Shown piece by piece: positions 10,905-22,033 of a stretch of 64,000 nt of DNA. The position numbers and the translations under genes were made by a program. The DNA lies in NCBI GenBank assembly GCA_011109175.1, contig RDEW01000078.1, positions 74,823 through 138,822 on the forward strand, read 5' to 3'. Below the pieces are notes generated by a model. It saw only the letters and a program-made list of their open reading frames with translations. It had not been told where the DNA came from and made no database searches. Within the stretch, counting starts at the first letter, position 1. Each line of letters opens with the position of its first letter. Origin of the DNA: Dicyema japonicum (taxonomy: Eukaryota; Dicyemida; Rhombozoa; Dicyemidae).

Positions 10905-12560
10905 GAAGAGCGGCTGCTGACATTACGCAGTAAGCGTTTCCGCGGACAACTGCAATCCAAATTCGTTGACTCAGCCAGACCGCTTCCCGCACGTCTTTTT
11001 TACAGTGGAGAAAGAATCCATAACAGTTTAGTCCCATACGATCGATTTCCCTCAGTGAACGGATAGTTAGCCCATCCGGTCTTTTCCCATCCCCGCGGTC
11101 AATCCCACGGGTTCCAGTACCGCCAGGAAGCCTGCAGCTTCAAGAGCACGCATGATAATGTTGTTCATAGCAGCATGGCGGGGTGATCTGCTCGCACTCC
11201 CTTTGCACGAGACCGGGTGCAGTCCTTTGGAATCGACGATACCTCCAAAACGACATTGGTTTTCGACGCAAACATCAACTCCCAGGCGTTGTGCGATCTC
11301 AATCCGAATACAGTCATCGTCCAAAAGGGTCCCAGAGAGGAACACGGGAGTGCATCCAGCCACGCTCCGCTCCCATTGTTGGCGGCGGATACGAGGCATT
11401 CAAGACGATGCTGGTTGGCCTCCGACTTTTGCACGTCGAAGATATTCTTGGAGTAGATATCATCCCAGTCACGTTGCCACGAAGGATTGTTCGGCATATC
11501 CAAACCAGTTTCACACCATTCGCGACGACCTTCGTCGAAGAGAATTTCTTAAGAAAGTCCGGTTGGAAAACGTAAGAAATCTGGACCAAAAGGCTTCACT
11601 TGACAGCGATGACACATATCCTAAAAAAGCAATCTCCAGCGCCGACCTGAGACCCGTTCCTCCGAGGCATGTAGGAAGCTTGCATTGATTCCAACTCGGC
11701 ACGTCAAGTGGATGTTTAAAAGCAATTCAGCTGATTTTCTCAATGTCCTATCCAGTGACAGGAGGATGTCATGATGTTTGAAGCAGGGAGAACATCGGAG
11801 AGCATATAGGAGTTTGGGCAAGCCGATGCTATTCTTTAAGTTGAAAGAGTCGACCACGTTGATAAAATCACTCTCCGAGTATGTGATATTTATTAGCTCC
11901 GATTTCTTTATATTTATCTCAAGTCCGAGGTTTCGTAGTGCCGGCACGGCATGTGACAGAACGTCAGAACTTTTCTCCACGGCACTCCAATCGTGGCGTC
12001 ATCAAGATACCAGAGGTTTAGTTGTATGTTGAAAGAGCGGCCAGAGCGAACAGAAGTGGACCAAGTGGGTTTCCTTGTTGGAGTACAGTCTCCGAACAGA
12101 TAACCTTGTCTCCGAAAGCGAGTGAAGAATTGGTTCCGTGAGCGAGATAGACAATTGGAATAAGTTCTGGGGCTCTGTGGCTTGTGAATTGAAGGCATTG
12201 CAGATGTCCAGCTTTACCGCAATGTGTGGGTTTGTTCGTCTTTCTGTCCAAAAAAGACCTCACAGCATGCACTGCCGCCTCGCATCCGTTCTTACACCAA
12301 CCCCCAGTTGGAGGGGGGATAATTCTTCAGATATTCTCGGACAATACTGCATGCGATTTTGGCTGTCAGTCTTCTGAAATAGTTTCTGGCCGCGATGGGG
12401 TGGACCCCACCTTCGGGTTTTTTGAAGGCCAGTAGATGTGCACTGAAAAAAAGCTCCCTTGCGTGGGGAGGAATATCTCCGTTCAAAATACGCATAACCA
12501 GTTTTGTAATTGATTTGATAAGGTTGCAGCTAGCTTCTGGAGTCAAAAATTATGGTATGC
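10905..12560 (-). mobile_element. LINE-A copy A2, 5'-truncated, with RT and C-terminal domain
   Basis: Reading minus: RT palm (12546-12292, 'PEGGVHPIAARNYFRRLTAK'), 'LQQGNPLGPLLFALA' (12100), the catalytic box 'LWYLDDATIG' with both aspartates (about 12010), then thumb ('GLEINIKKSELINITYS', 11920), 'LPKLLYALRCSPCF', the Cys/His-containing 'LRLGVDVC' region (about 11270), 'LEPVGL' (11110) and the terminal 'AVWLSQRIWIAVVRGNAYC' to about 10905. It is the best preserved LINE-A RT of the window but still has several frameshifts. The endonuclease and 2A regions are absent. Confidence 0.88.
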
Positions 12561-12639
12561 CCAACAAAAATTGGTGTAAATCTTTTATAAAATACTTTTA
12601 CATATTATTTAACCAACAATAAAAAAGTTAATATTTAAT

Positions 12640-14700
12640 AATCAACAACCTTCCTCGCCTGCCTGTTCGCCAGCCTCCTCAGGCAGGTTCGATTCTGGTT
12701 GCTGATTCAACTCCGAGAGCGCCTTGCCCAATTGAACCCTTTGCCCATATGGCATCTCCGGGCTCTACCTCCAATACTCCAGTGTCAAGCTCTCTAGGGT
12801 CCGCTTTAATACAGTGGACTGTAAATAGGCCTGGAGCTTCCTATCTACCCCCAACTGCTTCAAATAACCTTTGTGGTACTTTGTTGCAATTCCTTCCCAT
12901 GTCATTACTATTGGAATAACGAGGACCTTGCAACCAAGCATCTGCCCCATCTCGTTTGCAAGCAAGTCATACTTCCTTTTTTTCTCCACCTCCACAGTCT
13001 GCAAACGGTCTTGAGACGTGATGCCAACCTCTATGATAAGGACTTGGCCAGACTCCTTATCGTGTACCACAATGTCCGGTTTATTGTGCTTGACTAGCAC
13101 CGAGGTACGGATAACACTGTCTACCTTAATTTGGACCCTGGTGTTCTCTACTACAGATTGCACCTTATGAGTCCGCAACTTTCTGGTGTGGCGAATACCA
13201 TACTTATTGCATAGTAGAAGATGAAGACTCCTTACTACCTCGTTGTGCCTCCACACATAGTCGTGGCAGAGCATGGATCCACATCGAGTGGCTAAATGAT
13301 CAACCGACATGCTCCTTGACTTACAGTGGGGACATGTATTTGTTGATCGACCCCAAAAAATATTGCGGTCTTGCATATACGTGTACAACGCCTCCGATCG
13401 AGGTGAGTTGTCACCGTATTTTAGCCATATTGTCGACGACTTAAGGTCGACATGTGGGTTGTCCAATGCTCTGAAGAGGACCTTATGAAGGCTTTTTAAG
13501 TTGATCTTTTCCATCAAATTATTATATTGTAATTCGATCAACGCCTTCACATTTACTAGCCCACCATCATCAACACCATACTTAGCAGACAAAAAAGGTC
13601 TGATAGTGCCTAGGTGGGTTGCCCGTGTTTTCTCGGTCGTTATTATGGCGTGCTTCCTAGCAGACACACTTGACCCAGCTATCAGGGTGTCGTGCATTCG
13701 CATTAGGATGGCTCACTTAGTTGGACAACTCCACACATTCCACGGCCGAATTTATCACGGGGTAAATATAGTCTCTCCTTATTGGCTTCCAGCACATGGA
13801 CATGGTTCTCTCTGAGTACTCCACGGATCATAACATCCATCTCATCATACTCTTTGGTCTCAAACTCCACAACACCTATGTAGTAGTTTAGCAGCGAGGC
13901 AGCATACTCATTTAATGCTAGGAACAAATTCCTTGCATTTAGAGACGTCTTACACAATAACGCTGCTCTTTTACGGATGCCTTAAGTAATTTGTCGCTTT
14001 GTCTCATTATAAGGGACTTTGGTGTTCAGTAACTCTTGGCACAGATCTGCTACCTCCATTTACTAGGTGGTCTGGGCTTGTCCTTCAATTCTTCATAGGT
14101 GATCTTTGCTGCACACAGCACTAGGGAGATCTCACCCAGTGACCCTACTGACTTATCCTCCACCGCATAAGCCACAGTCTTATTGATACTGGTTGACACT
14201 ACTCTGTATACCTTTCAATGAGGGATCTTGCGGGTAAATCTACGGTCCTCAAGTGGGACATTGCCGCTGCAGCGAGATTCCGCGCAAAGACCTCATAAAC
14301 ATGCTTGAGCAGCAACGTATCACAGCTCTGGTGCTCTCTTTGACAGTTGTGGTCACCTGGTTCCTGCCCCTTTAGACCAGTACCCTCTTTGCCTACAGCC
14401 ATTTTCTTGAGTTCACTCACAGATATAGCAGTACTGAATCTGCCGCTGCAGAGCTCCGCCAAGTATGGCCAACCATTCCAGGGCATTCGGGATAGCCTGC
14501 TACGTATATGTAGAACTACCTGCCTCGTTCATTATTTTGGGTCAGCTGCCACAACGCTCTTGGATATGGCAAGAATTACATTCATATCATCAGGTAGCGC
14601 AAGTGACCCTTCTCCTTTTTTCCTTTCAACATTTTTGCCAACTCGAGAGAGTTTTAACGTCACCGAATCAAAAGCACGTTCCATGTTTAAGGGAAATTAA
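12640..14700 (-). mobile_element. non-LTR retrotransposon with restriction-like endonuclease ('LINE-R' copy R1)
   Basis: The 312-codon frame (13703-12765) is the C-terminal part of an R2/R4/NeSL-like polyprotein. A CCHC finger (C124, C127, H136, C141; 'CPHCKSRSMSVDHLATRC') precedes 'RHNEVVRSLHLLLCNKYGI'. A PD-(D/E)xK-type nuclease follows: KPD (208-210), 'LIIEVG' with E225, and KKRKY (241-245). Upstream (13957-13703) is the RT thumb with 'NKERLYLPRDKFGRGM'. 14700-14199 contains shattered frames probably belonging to the same element. This endonuclease class differs from the APE type of LINE-A, D and E; family members often target specific sites, but no target can be read here. Confidence 0.87.
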
Positions 14701-15004
14701 ATACTACACATAATAATTATTTTTAAGATTAATCTCTATTAGTAAAATTAATGATTTTATATAAAAATGCACAAATTATTCTGAAACTTAAGTATTGATT
14801 AATTTTCAATAAACATGATAGCTGTTGACACCTGTCACCTGTCATCACTCTCAGCGCTCGCGACATAGATAATTTTATTAACATTAACAAACTCGTTACT
14901 AATTAAAAATTAATTAAAAAGGGAGAAGTCAACGAGTTTGTCCTGGTTGACGAGACACCATATGTCTCCTCTTTGAATTATTGACCCCTTGCATCTAACA
15001 AGAA
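14701..15004. other. AT-rich intergenic
   Basis: Contains a short tandem-like 'cacctgtcacctgtcatcac' at about 14830. No gene seen. Confidence 0.35.
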
Positions 15005-15723
15005 TTATTTTTTCAAGTGGTGCAATATTTCCTCAATGAATCTTGCACGTCTCTCATCACTAGGCGGTAATTTAGACTTTAAATCAATTCCATATGCCTG
15101 TTTAATAGCATATCTCCTCGATTTATCGAGAAGCTCTACAAGAGTACTTCTCTCATCACTTTCAAACCATCCTTAGAAGCCATAAATCAAGAATGGTTCT
15201 ATACAAGCTGTATGAAAAAAAATAAAAATGAATTAAAACGACAAGTTATGGAATAGGTAACTACCAGTCCGCCGGTTGGCCTGGACTGTTCCTCCGGGTA
15301 CCCCTTATCCTTGCTATCCATCCAATTACTAATTTATCTCCAGAACGTTGTAGGTACAAAGCCAGTAGGCCCATCTCCAGATAGTTCTCCCTTTGTAGGT
15401 CCTTTCCCCAGTATGTTATTCCACGGTGGTCCCAAACCGTCCTGCAGGGACCGATGATGTGGTTAACAAAGTCCCGTGTAGATCCCAATTCGAATGTAGG
15501 TATCAAATGGTGTGGGTACTAGGTCCAACTTGGAAAATATCCGGAGTCGGAAAATATCCAAGCTGTATACACATAAAGAAAAGTTTCCGGACTCAATTGA
15601 AAACGTAAGAAGCAATTTCAACATCACCGTAGCTTTTTTCTTCTTTTTCTTGATATAATTAATGAAGGAACCCTTCGAGTTAAATATAGTAATTGATAGT
15701 CTAATTTCTAAAAAGTAATCCAT
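15005..15723 (-). other. possible coding fragments, unrecognised
   Basis: A minus frame ending at 15005 runs for about 55 codons with coding-like composition ('LLDKSRRYAIKQAYGIDLKS', ending 'EEILHHLKK'). A separate frame at 15506-15261 has 81 codons ('LEMGLLALYLQRSGDKLVIG'). I could not join the two with a canonical short intron without meeting a stop. They may be exons of one broken gene or transposon debris. No domain recognised. Confidence 0.25.
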
Positions 15724-17149
15724 AATGAAGAAGGTCTATGTCACCGCTAAATATTTTTGGTCAAGTGCTGCAGGGTTGATGAGTTGGTCGGTGGCTCATC
15801 AGGAAACCTCTTCAGATCTACCAAAATTAAAGAACTAGGCCATCATAAATTACAAGTACACTCAATCTGAACTTTTGGAAACAAACAACTCACACCATTG
15901 GACTTCCCCCTACAGGGATGTCTGGCTAAATGTGGGTCGGATACCTTTTTAATTAGGCTCCTAGAATCGGTTTTTTCCCTCCATCTCTGAATTGATCTAT
16001 GATAGCTTGATCCCAGCTTTTGTAGACCTGTTGTTTACCACAAAGGGCTTCACCTCCTTTATTGTCGACACACCATTGTTCGGTCCCGAGGTATGGTGCC
16101 ATTAACGAGATGACGAAACGTTCTCATGAGACAATGGATTCATGTTAGTTGTGAAACCTGTGAGCCTTGACCGTGCATATGGAAAACACCCCGATCATGA
16201 TCTTTCCTTTCTCTAAAAGATTATTCTGGATTCTCATAACAGGTTTGTGGTGTCATTTTTGTAAAAGCTGAAGAGTTGAGTTATAATGAAGAGCCTTGAG
16301 AGACTCCATTTGGAAGGTAACGAGATCTTGATTTGACGTTGTTGCAGAGTACCCTTGCTCGTCTTTTATTTAGGACTTCGCAAACCAAATATCAAGTTCT
16401 GGGAGATGATCGTTTTAAATATCTTCTTTGTAAGGAGGGTTCAATTATAGATAGTTTTATTAATTTATTTATTTAATTAGTTTTAAAAATTGTTTTACAA
16501 TATGGCAAACCTTAGATACAATAATACTTTATTTTGCGTGACTTGACACGTTGTTGTGGTCATATCATTTTTTTTTTTTTTATTGTACTATTTCTGTTTT
16601 ATCGTATTTTTCTGTTGTATTGTAATATATTTTATTAATTATTATATATTATTGGTTCGTCAAATAGTGTTGAAGGTTGTTATCAAAATGTCTATGATAT
16701 ATATTTTTGGTGACCCATAAATATTGATTATTCTCCACTATTTGATTTTTCGACACTTATTTACCAATTTGATAATGTTGTATTTGACTGACCTATATTT
16801 TTTTGACTGATATGCCAGCCATCCATCGGTTATAATCCTCGTTCCAGGAAGAATTTTTTGAATATTTAAAAAATGGACCAACTTTCTTTTCAAATTTTTT
16901 AACTTAAGATTATTTCTGCTCCTAATTATTCAATAATCTCTCAATATGTGCACATCAATAATCTTCTCATATTCTAAACCTTCCTTGAAACAATTGAACA
17001 TACTTATATATTTGAGGATGACTACCAGTTTTTTATCAATAATTTACCGGCTTCTCATAACCAATTGGCATATGCATTTCCTGATTAAATGAGAAAATGT
17101 TTTTGAATGACTGCTTTGAAATTCCTCCATTCCACATACTAAAGTCGAG
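15724..17149. other. long non-coding stretch
   Basis: No frame above 60 codons and no known family. Position and orientation allow it to be the decayed 5' part of the Helitron that follows, but I cannot show homology. Confidence 0.35.
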
Positions 17150-18121
17150 ACCACCTGACTTAATTGTATTAGGACTAATCAGCAGTCTCTAGGTCGGACT
17201 ACTTACAATGGTACAATTTGATTAACAATATTAGTTCTATGTGATGCACTCAATGACGAAGAAATTTTGAACAACATAGGGACAAGAGTTCTTTTACCTT
17301 CGACATTTGTTGGAAGTCCACCCTATATCATTGAACTGTGCCACGATTATGTATCTGAGGAATACTTCAAACAAATTTAATGATTTTAGAGAATATGGAA
17401 ATGCAAGCCTGGTTATTATATTCACATGCAATCCCAACTGGGATGAAATATAGGAAAATCTTCTTCCCATCAAACAGCGTCAGCACGTGAGGATCTGGTT
17501 GGCAGAGTCTTCAATCTATGAAATTCAAATTTCTGAAGATTGTCACTGGACCTGATGGCTCATTCGGCAATTGATTACGTATGTTTGCACCGTGGGATAC
17601 CGCATATTCATTTGAGACGGAAAGGTTTATGAGTCAGATTGTTCATGGATATAGTCCTAATGTGAAACAACTACATTTTACCAGATTTGTCTATATAAAT
17701 ATATTCCCATCAGGTTTATATGCTAAATATAACTTCATACGCTTGTCATCAGTACATAATGCACGAACACTAATTTAATATTACCCGACCATTTCAACAA
17801 ATTCAGTGGGTAGTAAATTAAATGATTGTATTATTAATGAAGACGGAAATTGACTATAAACTTACATATGCAGAAGATTTGTCAATGATGTAGCGAAATC
17901 AATTTTATGTGCCCTAGTATCAGGTTTATATGCTAAATATAACTTCATACGCTTGTCATCAGTACATAATGCACGAACACTAATTTAATATTACCCGACC
18001 ATTTCAACAAATTCAGTGGGTAGTAAATTAAATGATTGTATTATTAATGAAGAGGGAAATTGACTGTAAACTTACATATGCAGAAGATTTGTAGCGAAAT
18101 CAATCTCTATGTGCCCTAGTA
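17150..18121 (+). mobile_element. Helitron remnant (Rep/helicase-like N-terminal domain)
   Basis: Conserved blocks of the Helitron helicase-like domain occur in order on the plus strand. They are 'NIGTRVLLPSTFVGSPPYI' (about 17272-17330), 'GNASLVIIFTCNPNWDEI' (about 17398-17451), and the HUH relaxase motif in 'HRGIPHIHL' (17588-17614). They are separated by frameshifts and stops. The Helitron family replicates by a rolling-circle mechanism using this HUH nuclease joined to a Pif1-type helicase; no helicase part is found here. The end of the remnant is duplicated in tandem (see 17711-18121). Confidence 0.78.
17711..18121. repeat. two-copy 210-bp tandem duplication in Helitron remnant
   Basis: 'caggtttatatgctaaatat' begins at 17711 and again at 17921. 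The whole 210-nt unit is repeated almost base for base, apart from a 9-nt loss in the second copy ('gatttgtagcg' against 'gatttgtcaatgatgtagcg') and a few substitutions, for example 'gaagacgg' against 'gaagaggg'. The low divergence means the duplication is much younger than the Helitron decay. Confidence 0.93.
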
Positions 18122-18236
18122 TTGACATGCTCTAGAAATCGGCTGAGGGCTAATTAGTAAAATATTTATTTTACTAATTATTAAAAATTAAATAATTTTC
18201 TAAACGTGTTAATAAATTTTTGTTTTCATTTAAAAT

Positions 18237-18650
18237 GCCGCATTGTAGAAAGAATGAAAGATTTTCAAACTCGTACATTTAAGGCAAATTGCAATCATGA
18301 CTAATGTTTATGGAAATACCTATATGCTCCGATAATGTTGCTGTTCTAAAACTTTATAACATCAAGCGACATTATGAAACTCGGCATTACGAAGAATTTA
18401 AGTTTACAGGAGAATCTCGCTTAATGGAAACTAAGAGACTGGAACACAATTACCAAATGCAAACAGAATTTTTCTATATTCTGAGTTGTAAAAAAGACAC
18501 AGAAATTTCAATGATAATTACGAAACGAATGAAGCCATTTACAGACAGCGATTTTATCAAGGAATGCCAATTGCAGTAGCAGAAAATCTTTAAACAACGT
18601 TTTTAGGAATTTCGAATATTTTTTAATCGCATTGGATACTAGTACTCACA
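18237..18650 (+). pseudogene. hAT-type transposase fragment (ZBED/GTF2I-repeat-like N-terminus)
   Basis: The frame 18304-18579 reads 'VLKLYNIKRHYETRHYEEF', the second half of a BED-type zinc finger, then 'KPFTDSDFIKECQLQ', the block that follows the finger in ZBED5/FAM200/GTF2IRD2-like hAT transposases. After a frameshift, 'FLIALDTST' (about 18617-18646) matches the FxIALDxST segment that carries the first catalytic Asp. Downstream frames (18674-19067) are unrecognisable. It is a decayed transposon, not a domesticated gene, since stops interrupt it. Confidence 0.7.
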
Positions 18651-20404
18651 GAAGAGAAATTCAAGAGCGTTAGTTGCCAAAATTGTCGAATTACGCAATA
18701 AAAAGGATGCAGCTCAGCCTAAACTTTTTCTCAAATAATCTTAACCATTTTAGTAAAAGCACATGGATAGCCTCCCCAATTAAAATCAAGCAACCGCACG
18801 ATCAATTCATAAAGAATGAACTGATAGAATTGGAGTGGAGAGGAGTCTATGAAAAACACCTTCCCCAATCAAGCTTCATTCCCATTACTGATCAGTGATC
18901 ACAAAAATACACCCCTCCCCCACACCAACTCTGACGTGACAACTCCCTTTGACTTTAATGAGGGTTGCAGTGATGATGAAGGGAATAAGTTCTCAAGTCT
19001 TTCTCATCAAAACAAACCAAAAAAAGTTGCAATGTCGCTTCATAAGATACTTGAAGATGTTTTTTAACCCCGAATAACTAATTTTTATAAACAACGATTG
19101 TTGTGTTTAAGGATTGATTAGAAATTGGTTAACCATCAGCTAAGTGATCACAATGGGAGGTCTAACGGGAACAGGTGTCTTACTGATCTTAATTGGGCAT
19201 GAAGAGATCAATGGTGAGAGAACAGACGTCCTTGCCACTGTTCACGATATATTTCGAAGCAGCTGTGAAAGACATGGAAGTGATGTGCAGACGGTGTTGA
19301 TCTAATTTCGGAAGACAGAGCCCTCTTGGAACATCCATTAGACAAGCATTGGATTTACTTGGGAAGTGGTTAACTGTGAACAGAGAGAAAATAGAATTCA
19401 CAGAAATAGTGAGAATGAGCAACACTATTGAGAGGACGATATGTAAAAAACTCGGTTTTCTCCTATGAGAGGATATAGCCAGATAAAAACCTTGGCAAAT
19501 GCGGCTGTAAACTGAGTGATTTATGGCTACAACAGAAAGGCATCAAACTAAGGATGCTGTCATGGAACTCGTATGTATACTTTCATACAACTCTTGAACT
19601 CATACAACAAGAAATGTTGTTTCATGACGGATGAAATCCTTTCTTGTGTAGGAAACCCGTTCTGAACTAAGGAAGAGTAGGGTGCACAAAGTCCCCAGGT
19701 TCGAATCCCTTGCGACCTAAATTGAGAGAACCTTGAAGATCATCAGTGAATGGTGATAGTTAATAGGATTCTGATCCTGGTCGGCATAATTGATTTAGAG
19801 TTGCCTCTCACGATGACAATCAACTGTAGAAGTCACTCGGTTTCATAGACTTTGTAAGTGTAGCCATTTGTCACAGCCACAGTTGTCTCAGCAACACACC
19901 AGAACGTGAATCGGTACAGGACCCTTTCTTAGTTCTCTCCTTTGGCCTTCTCAGTTGAAGAATCATCTTGATTAGTGAAGTGAAAGGATAAGGTTTCTCG
20001 ATCTCATCCATGGGCGTCAAATTTTACATTCGAGAGACGTTACATAGTGGAAGGGAAGATTTATTGGAATCATCTTCACCGAATGGAGAATATCATCATT
20101 CACATGTAATTAAATACACTAAATTAATTTCTAGAACACTTGATGGAGAATAGGTAAGAAGACGATAGTTTAATGTTGTAGAGACTATTTTCTACTAATT
20201 AATATAGTTGGTAGCATAATATAATTGATGCAGTTCAACCCCTGTCACAATAGAAGTGCATTAATATGCATGTTCACTATAGAGAGGGTTTATTGCATAA
20301 TTTAATATCGCGTTCTATTCCATTGTGGCCGAGACAACTGGAGGAATAAGTGGAAAATCGCTTCGCTTCCTAAAGAAACTTGGACGCCTAGCTAGACTAA
20401 AACG
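18651..20404. other. long non-coding stretch with one dispersed repeat
   Basis: About 19975-20062 (plus; 'gtcaaattttacattcgaga', then 'gacgttacatagtgg') aligns with 31785-31880 (plus). The rest shows no supported gene; short frames at 18849-19067 and 19425-19189 lack motifs. 'ggttcgaatcc' at 19698-19708 resembles a tRNA T-arm, but no tRNA can be folded around it. Confidence 0.45.
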
Positions 20405-20490
20405 CCACGACGCACGTGAGACACGGTGGCTTCTCCAGCTGATCTCTGTTTCAATCGTGAGAGGCAACGTAACGTCGATTTTGTCGGGGG
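20405..20490 (+). repeat. dispersed repeat R4, copy 2
   Basis: 'cacgtgagacacggtggctt', then 'ctccagctgatctctgtttc' and 'aatcgtgagaggcaacgtaa'. It aligns with the minus-strand copies at 3872-3945 and 37045-37115. The family head resembles the SINE1 head in layout (GTGG..., then TTGAT). Confidence 0.6.
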
Positions 20491-20635
20491 TCCAATTTGG
20501 ATGAACAAATGTGTTAATTAATTATTAATTTATTTATTTTCTTATTAAATAAAATTTAATATGCCATACATAATTTTTTTGCCATACATAATTTAATATC
20601 TAAAAGACATAGCTGACTTATTGTAGAGATTACAC

Positions 20636-20700
20636 CAGCGCTTCCCGATTGGGGGTGCTCGCACCTCCTAGGAGTGCGAGAAAGAATTTTAAAAATCATG
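20636..20700 (+). repeat. hAT-like terminal sequence with near-palindrome
   Basis: 'cagcgcttcccgattggggg' (20636-20655) has the CAGxGxTTCCC form common at hAT termini. It is followed by 'ctcgcacctcctaggagtgc' plus gag (20658-20680), an almost perfect 23-nt inverted repeat. The matching right end was not found; a SINE2 copy begins 36 bp later and may have split the element. Confidence 0.4.
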
Positions 20701-20736
20701 ATTATTTGTACATATATGCAAATGATCTTTTTTCCC

Positions 20737-21220
20737 CAAGATCACCGGATTAGAAAAAGTTAAAAGTTAACTACTAACTAAGTGATCCCAGTTTTCCAGG
20801 TTCTGGCTCTCGTTCGGGGTCCTCGAAGATCCAACAGAATTGGTAAAAACGGGGACGATCTCATTCTCCATAGATTCCCCGCATTTTCTAGATAGTCAGA
20901 TATAGAGAGTGAAAGCGGATAGCCGGTTTTCATTGCCCACTGTAGAAATGACTTCACTCTCCACCTTAGGTGTTCTTTAACATTCAATATGTTATTCACA
21001 GTTTTCTTATTTATTATTTCCAAGGCAGCAGTTGTGCTGCTTCTAATTTTTGAGACGACGATTCAGGAATCATCGAGGACATGCGTAATCGATTACTGGC
21101 AGTATGTATTGTCTGTAAATTTTATGTAGTAAGAATGTGTAGCGGCCGATTGATTATCGGGACAAAATTTTCAATGTGTTGGTCCTCCTCCTGACCTTGG
21201 TGATGACGTCATTGACGTGT
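20737..21220 (-). repeat. SINE2, 5'-truncated copy
   Basis: About 480 bp aligns along its length with 40171-40655, in the same orientation. Shared landmarks include 'atcaccggattagaaaaagt', 'cgaagatccaacagaattgg' and 'gatcgggacaaaattttcaa'. Read minus, the 3' tail is 'cacttagttagtagttaact', then 'ttctaatccggtgatc', parallel to the SINE1 tail. The head seen in the other copy is missing. The 81-codon frame across it is not a gene. Confidence 0.88.
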
Positions 21221-21537
21221 TCGCCGAATGTCAGGAGAGTATCCAACATATAAAAAATAAGTACCCAAACGGTCTTAACCGTGAAAAGGATCTCAGAATC
21301 GCACTAGCAAACAAAAAACCACGTTTCGAAGAATTAATTAAAACTAAAGGCAGGAAAGTCTCAAGGAACTTAACTAATTTTTTTAATAAAATTCGAATTG
21401 TTAGAATTAAAATCGCAACCGCTATCAGATCATCTAGATCCTCTCTGTCTTCAGCTTTTTTCTATACAAGTGAGTTCTTTATCGAGCGTCGACGGCAACG
21501 TTGTTCTTTGTCGACCTCGATACGTTGTTGTGTTTAA
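21217..21537 (+). CDS. small Lys/Arg-rich open frame, uncertain
   Basis: The 106-codon frame is basic and contains 'ECQESIQHIKNKYPNGLNRE' and 'TKGRKVSRNLTNFFNKI'. No family is recognised. It starts exactly at the broken 5' end of SINE2, so its apparent start codon lies in repeat sequence. It may be an exon of a larger gene, or chance. Confidence 0.25.
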   Translation: MFAECQESIQHIKNKYPNGLNREKDLRIALANKKPRFEELIKTKGRKVSRNLTNFFNKIRIVRIKIATAIRSSRSSLSSAFFYTSEFFIERRRQRCSLSTSIRCCV

Positions 21538-21569
21538 TGTAGAGAAATATGATTCCATGGCCTGATTGG

Positions 21570-21890
21570 CCATTTACGAAGTTCTTTGGATATGTCCAAA
21601 AAGCTGCCATTTCGCCGAAGTCACTTTATTCCCAATCTGTGTTGTTTGAGTGATTTTGTAGAGCTCGTCGTTGGTCATCCGTTCTGGACAGTAGATTCCC
21701 AGAAGAAGTCGAAATTGTTTTCTGTGGAAAGAGTTGAGGTTCTCCAGTTCCGAGTCCCGAGGGGATATCCAACTTTCTTGCATGTTCTCCACTTTTCCTC
21801 GTTTCTCGTCCTGCAACGGGATATGCTAGTTCTTTCCGCTTTGTCTGGGTTTACTATCAGGGACCAGTCCTCCAACCCTTGAGGGATTCT
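21570..21890 (-). pseudogene. LINE-D 3' fragment
   Basis: Overlapping frames read 'MEDWSLIVNPDKAERTSISR' and 'NSFHRKQFRLLLGIYCPERM', then 'KWQLFGHIQR'. These equal the RT thumb and C-terminus of LINE-D (compare 8520-8960), with an internal deletion between the two parts. It lies between the SINE2 copy and SEC24. Confidence 0.8.
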
Positions 21891-22033
21891 ATTTGGAATT
21901 TTAATTTATCCTGATTGCACGCCAAATTTAATAATATTTATTATTAAATTAAAATAGTTAAATTTAAATGTATAAAAATTATAAAATTGACAGCGTAGCT
22001 TAACCGTTGTAATAGAGAATAATATTAATTTTT

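Noticed and set aside
11152-11688. 178-codon plus frame, one of the longest in the window
   Set aside because: It is antisense to the LINE-A C-terminal domain and its composition follows that strand.
19698-19708. ggttcgaatcc, a perfect T-arm/B-box sequence
   Set aside because: No D-arm, anticodon stem or pairing acceptor stem could be found upstream; probably chance or a very old tRNA-derived piece.
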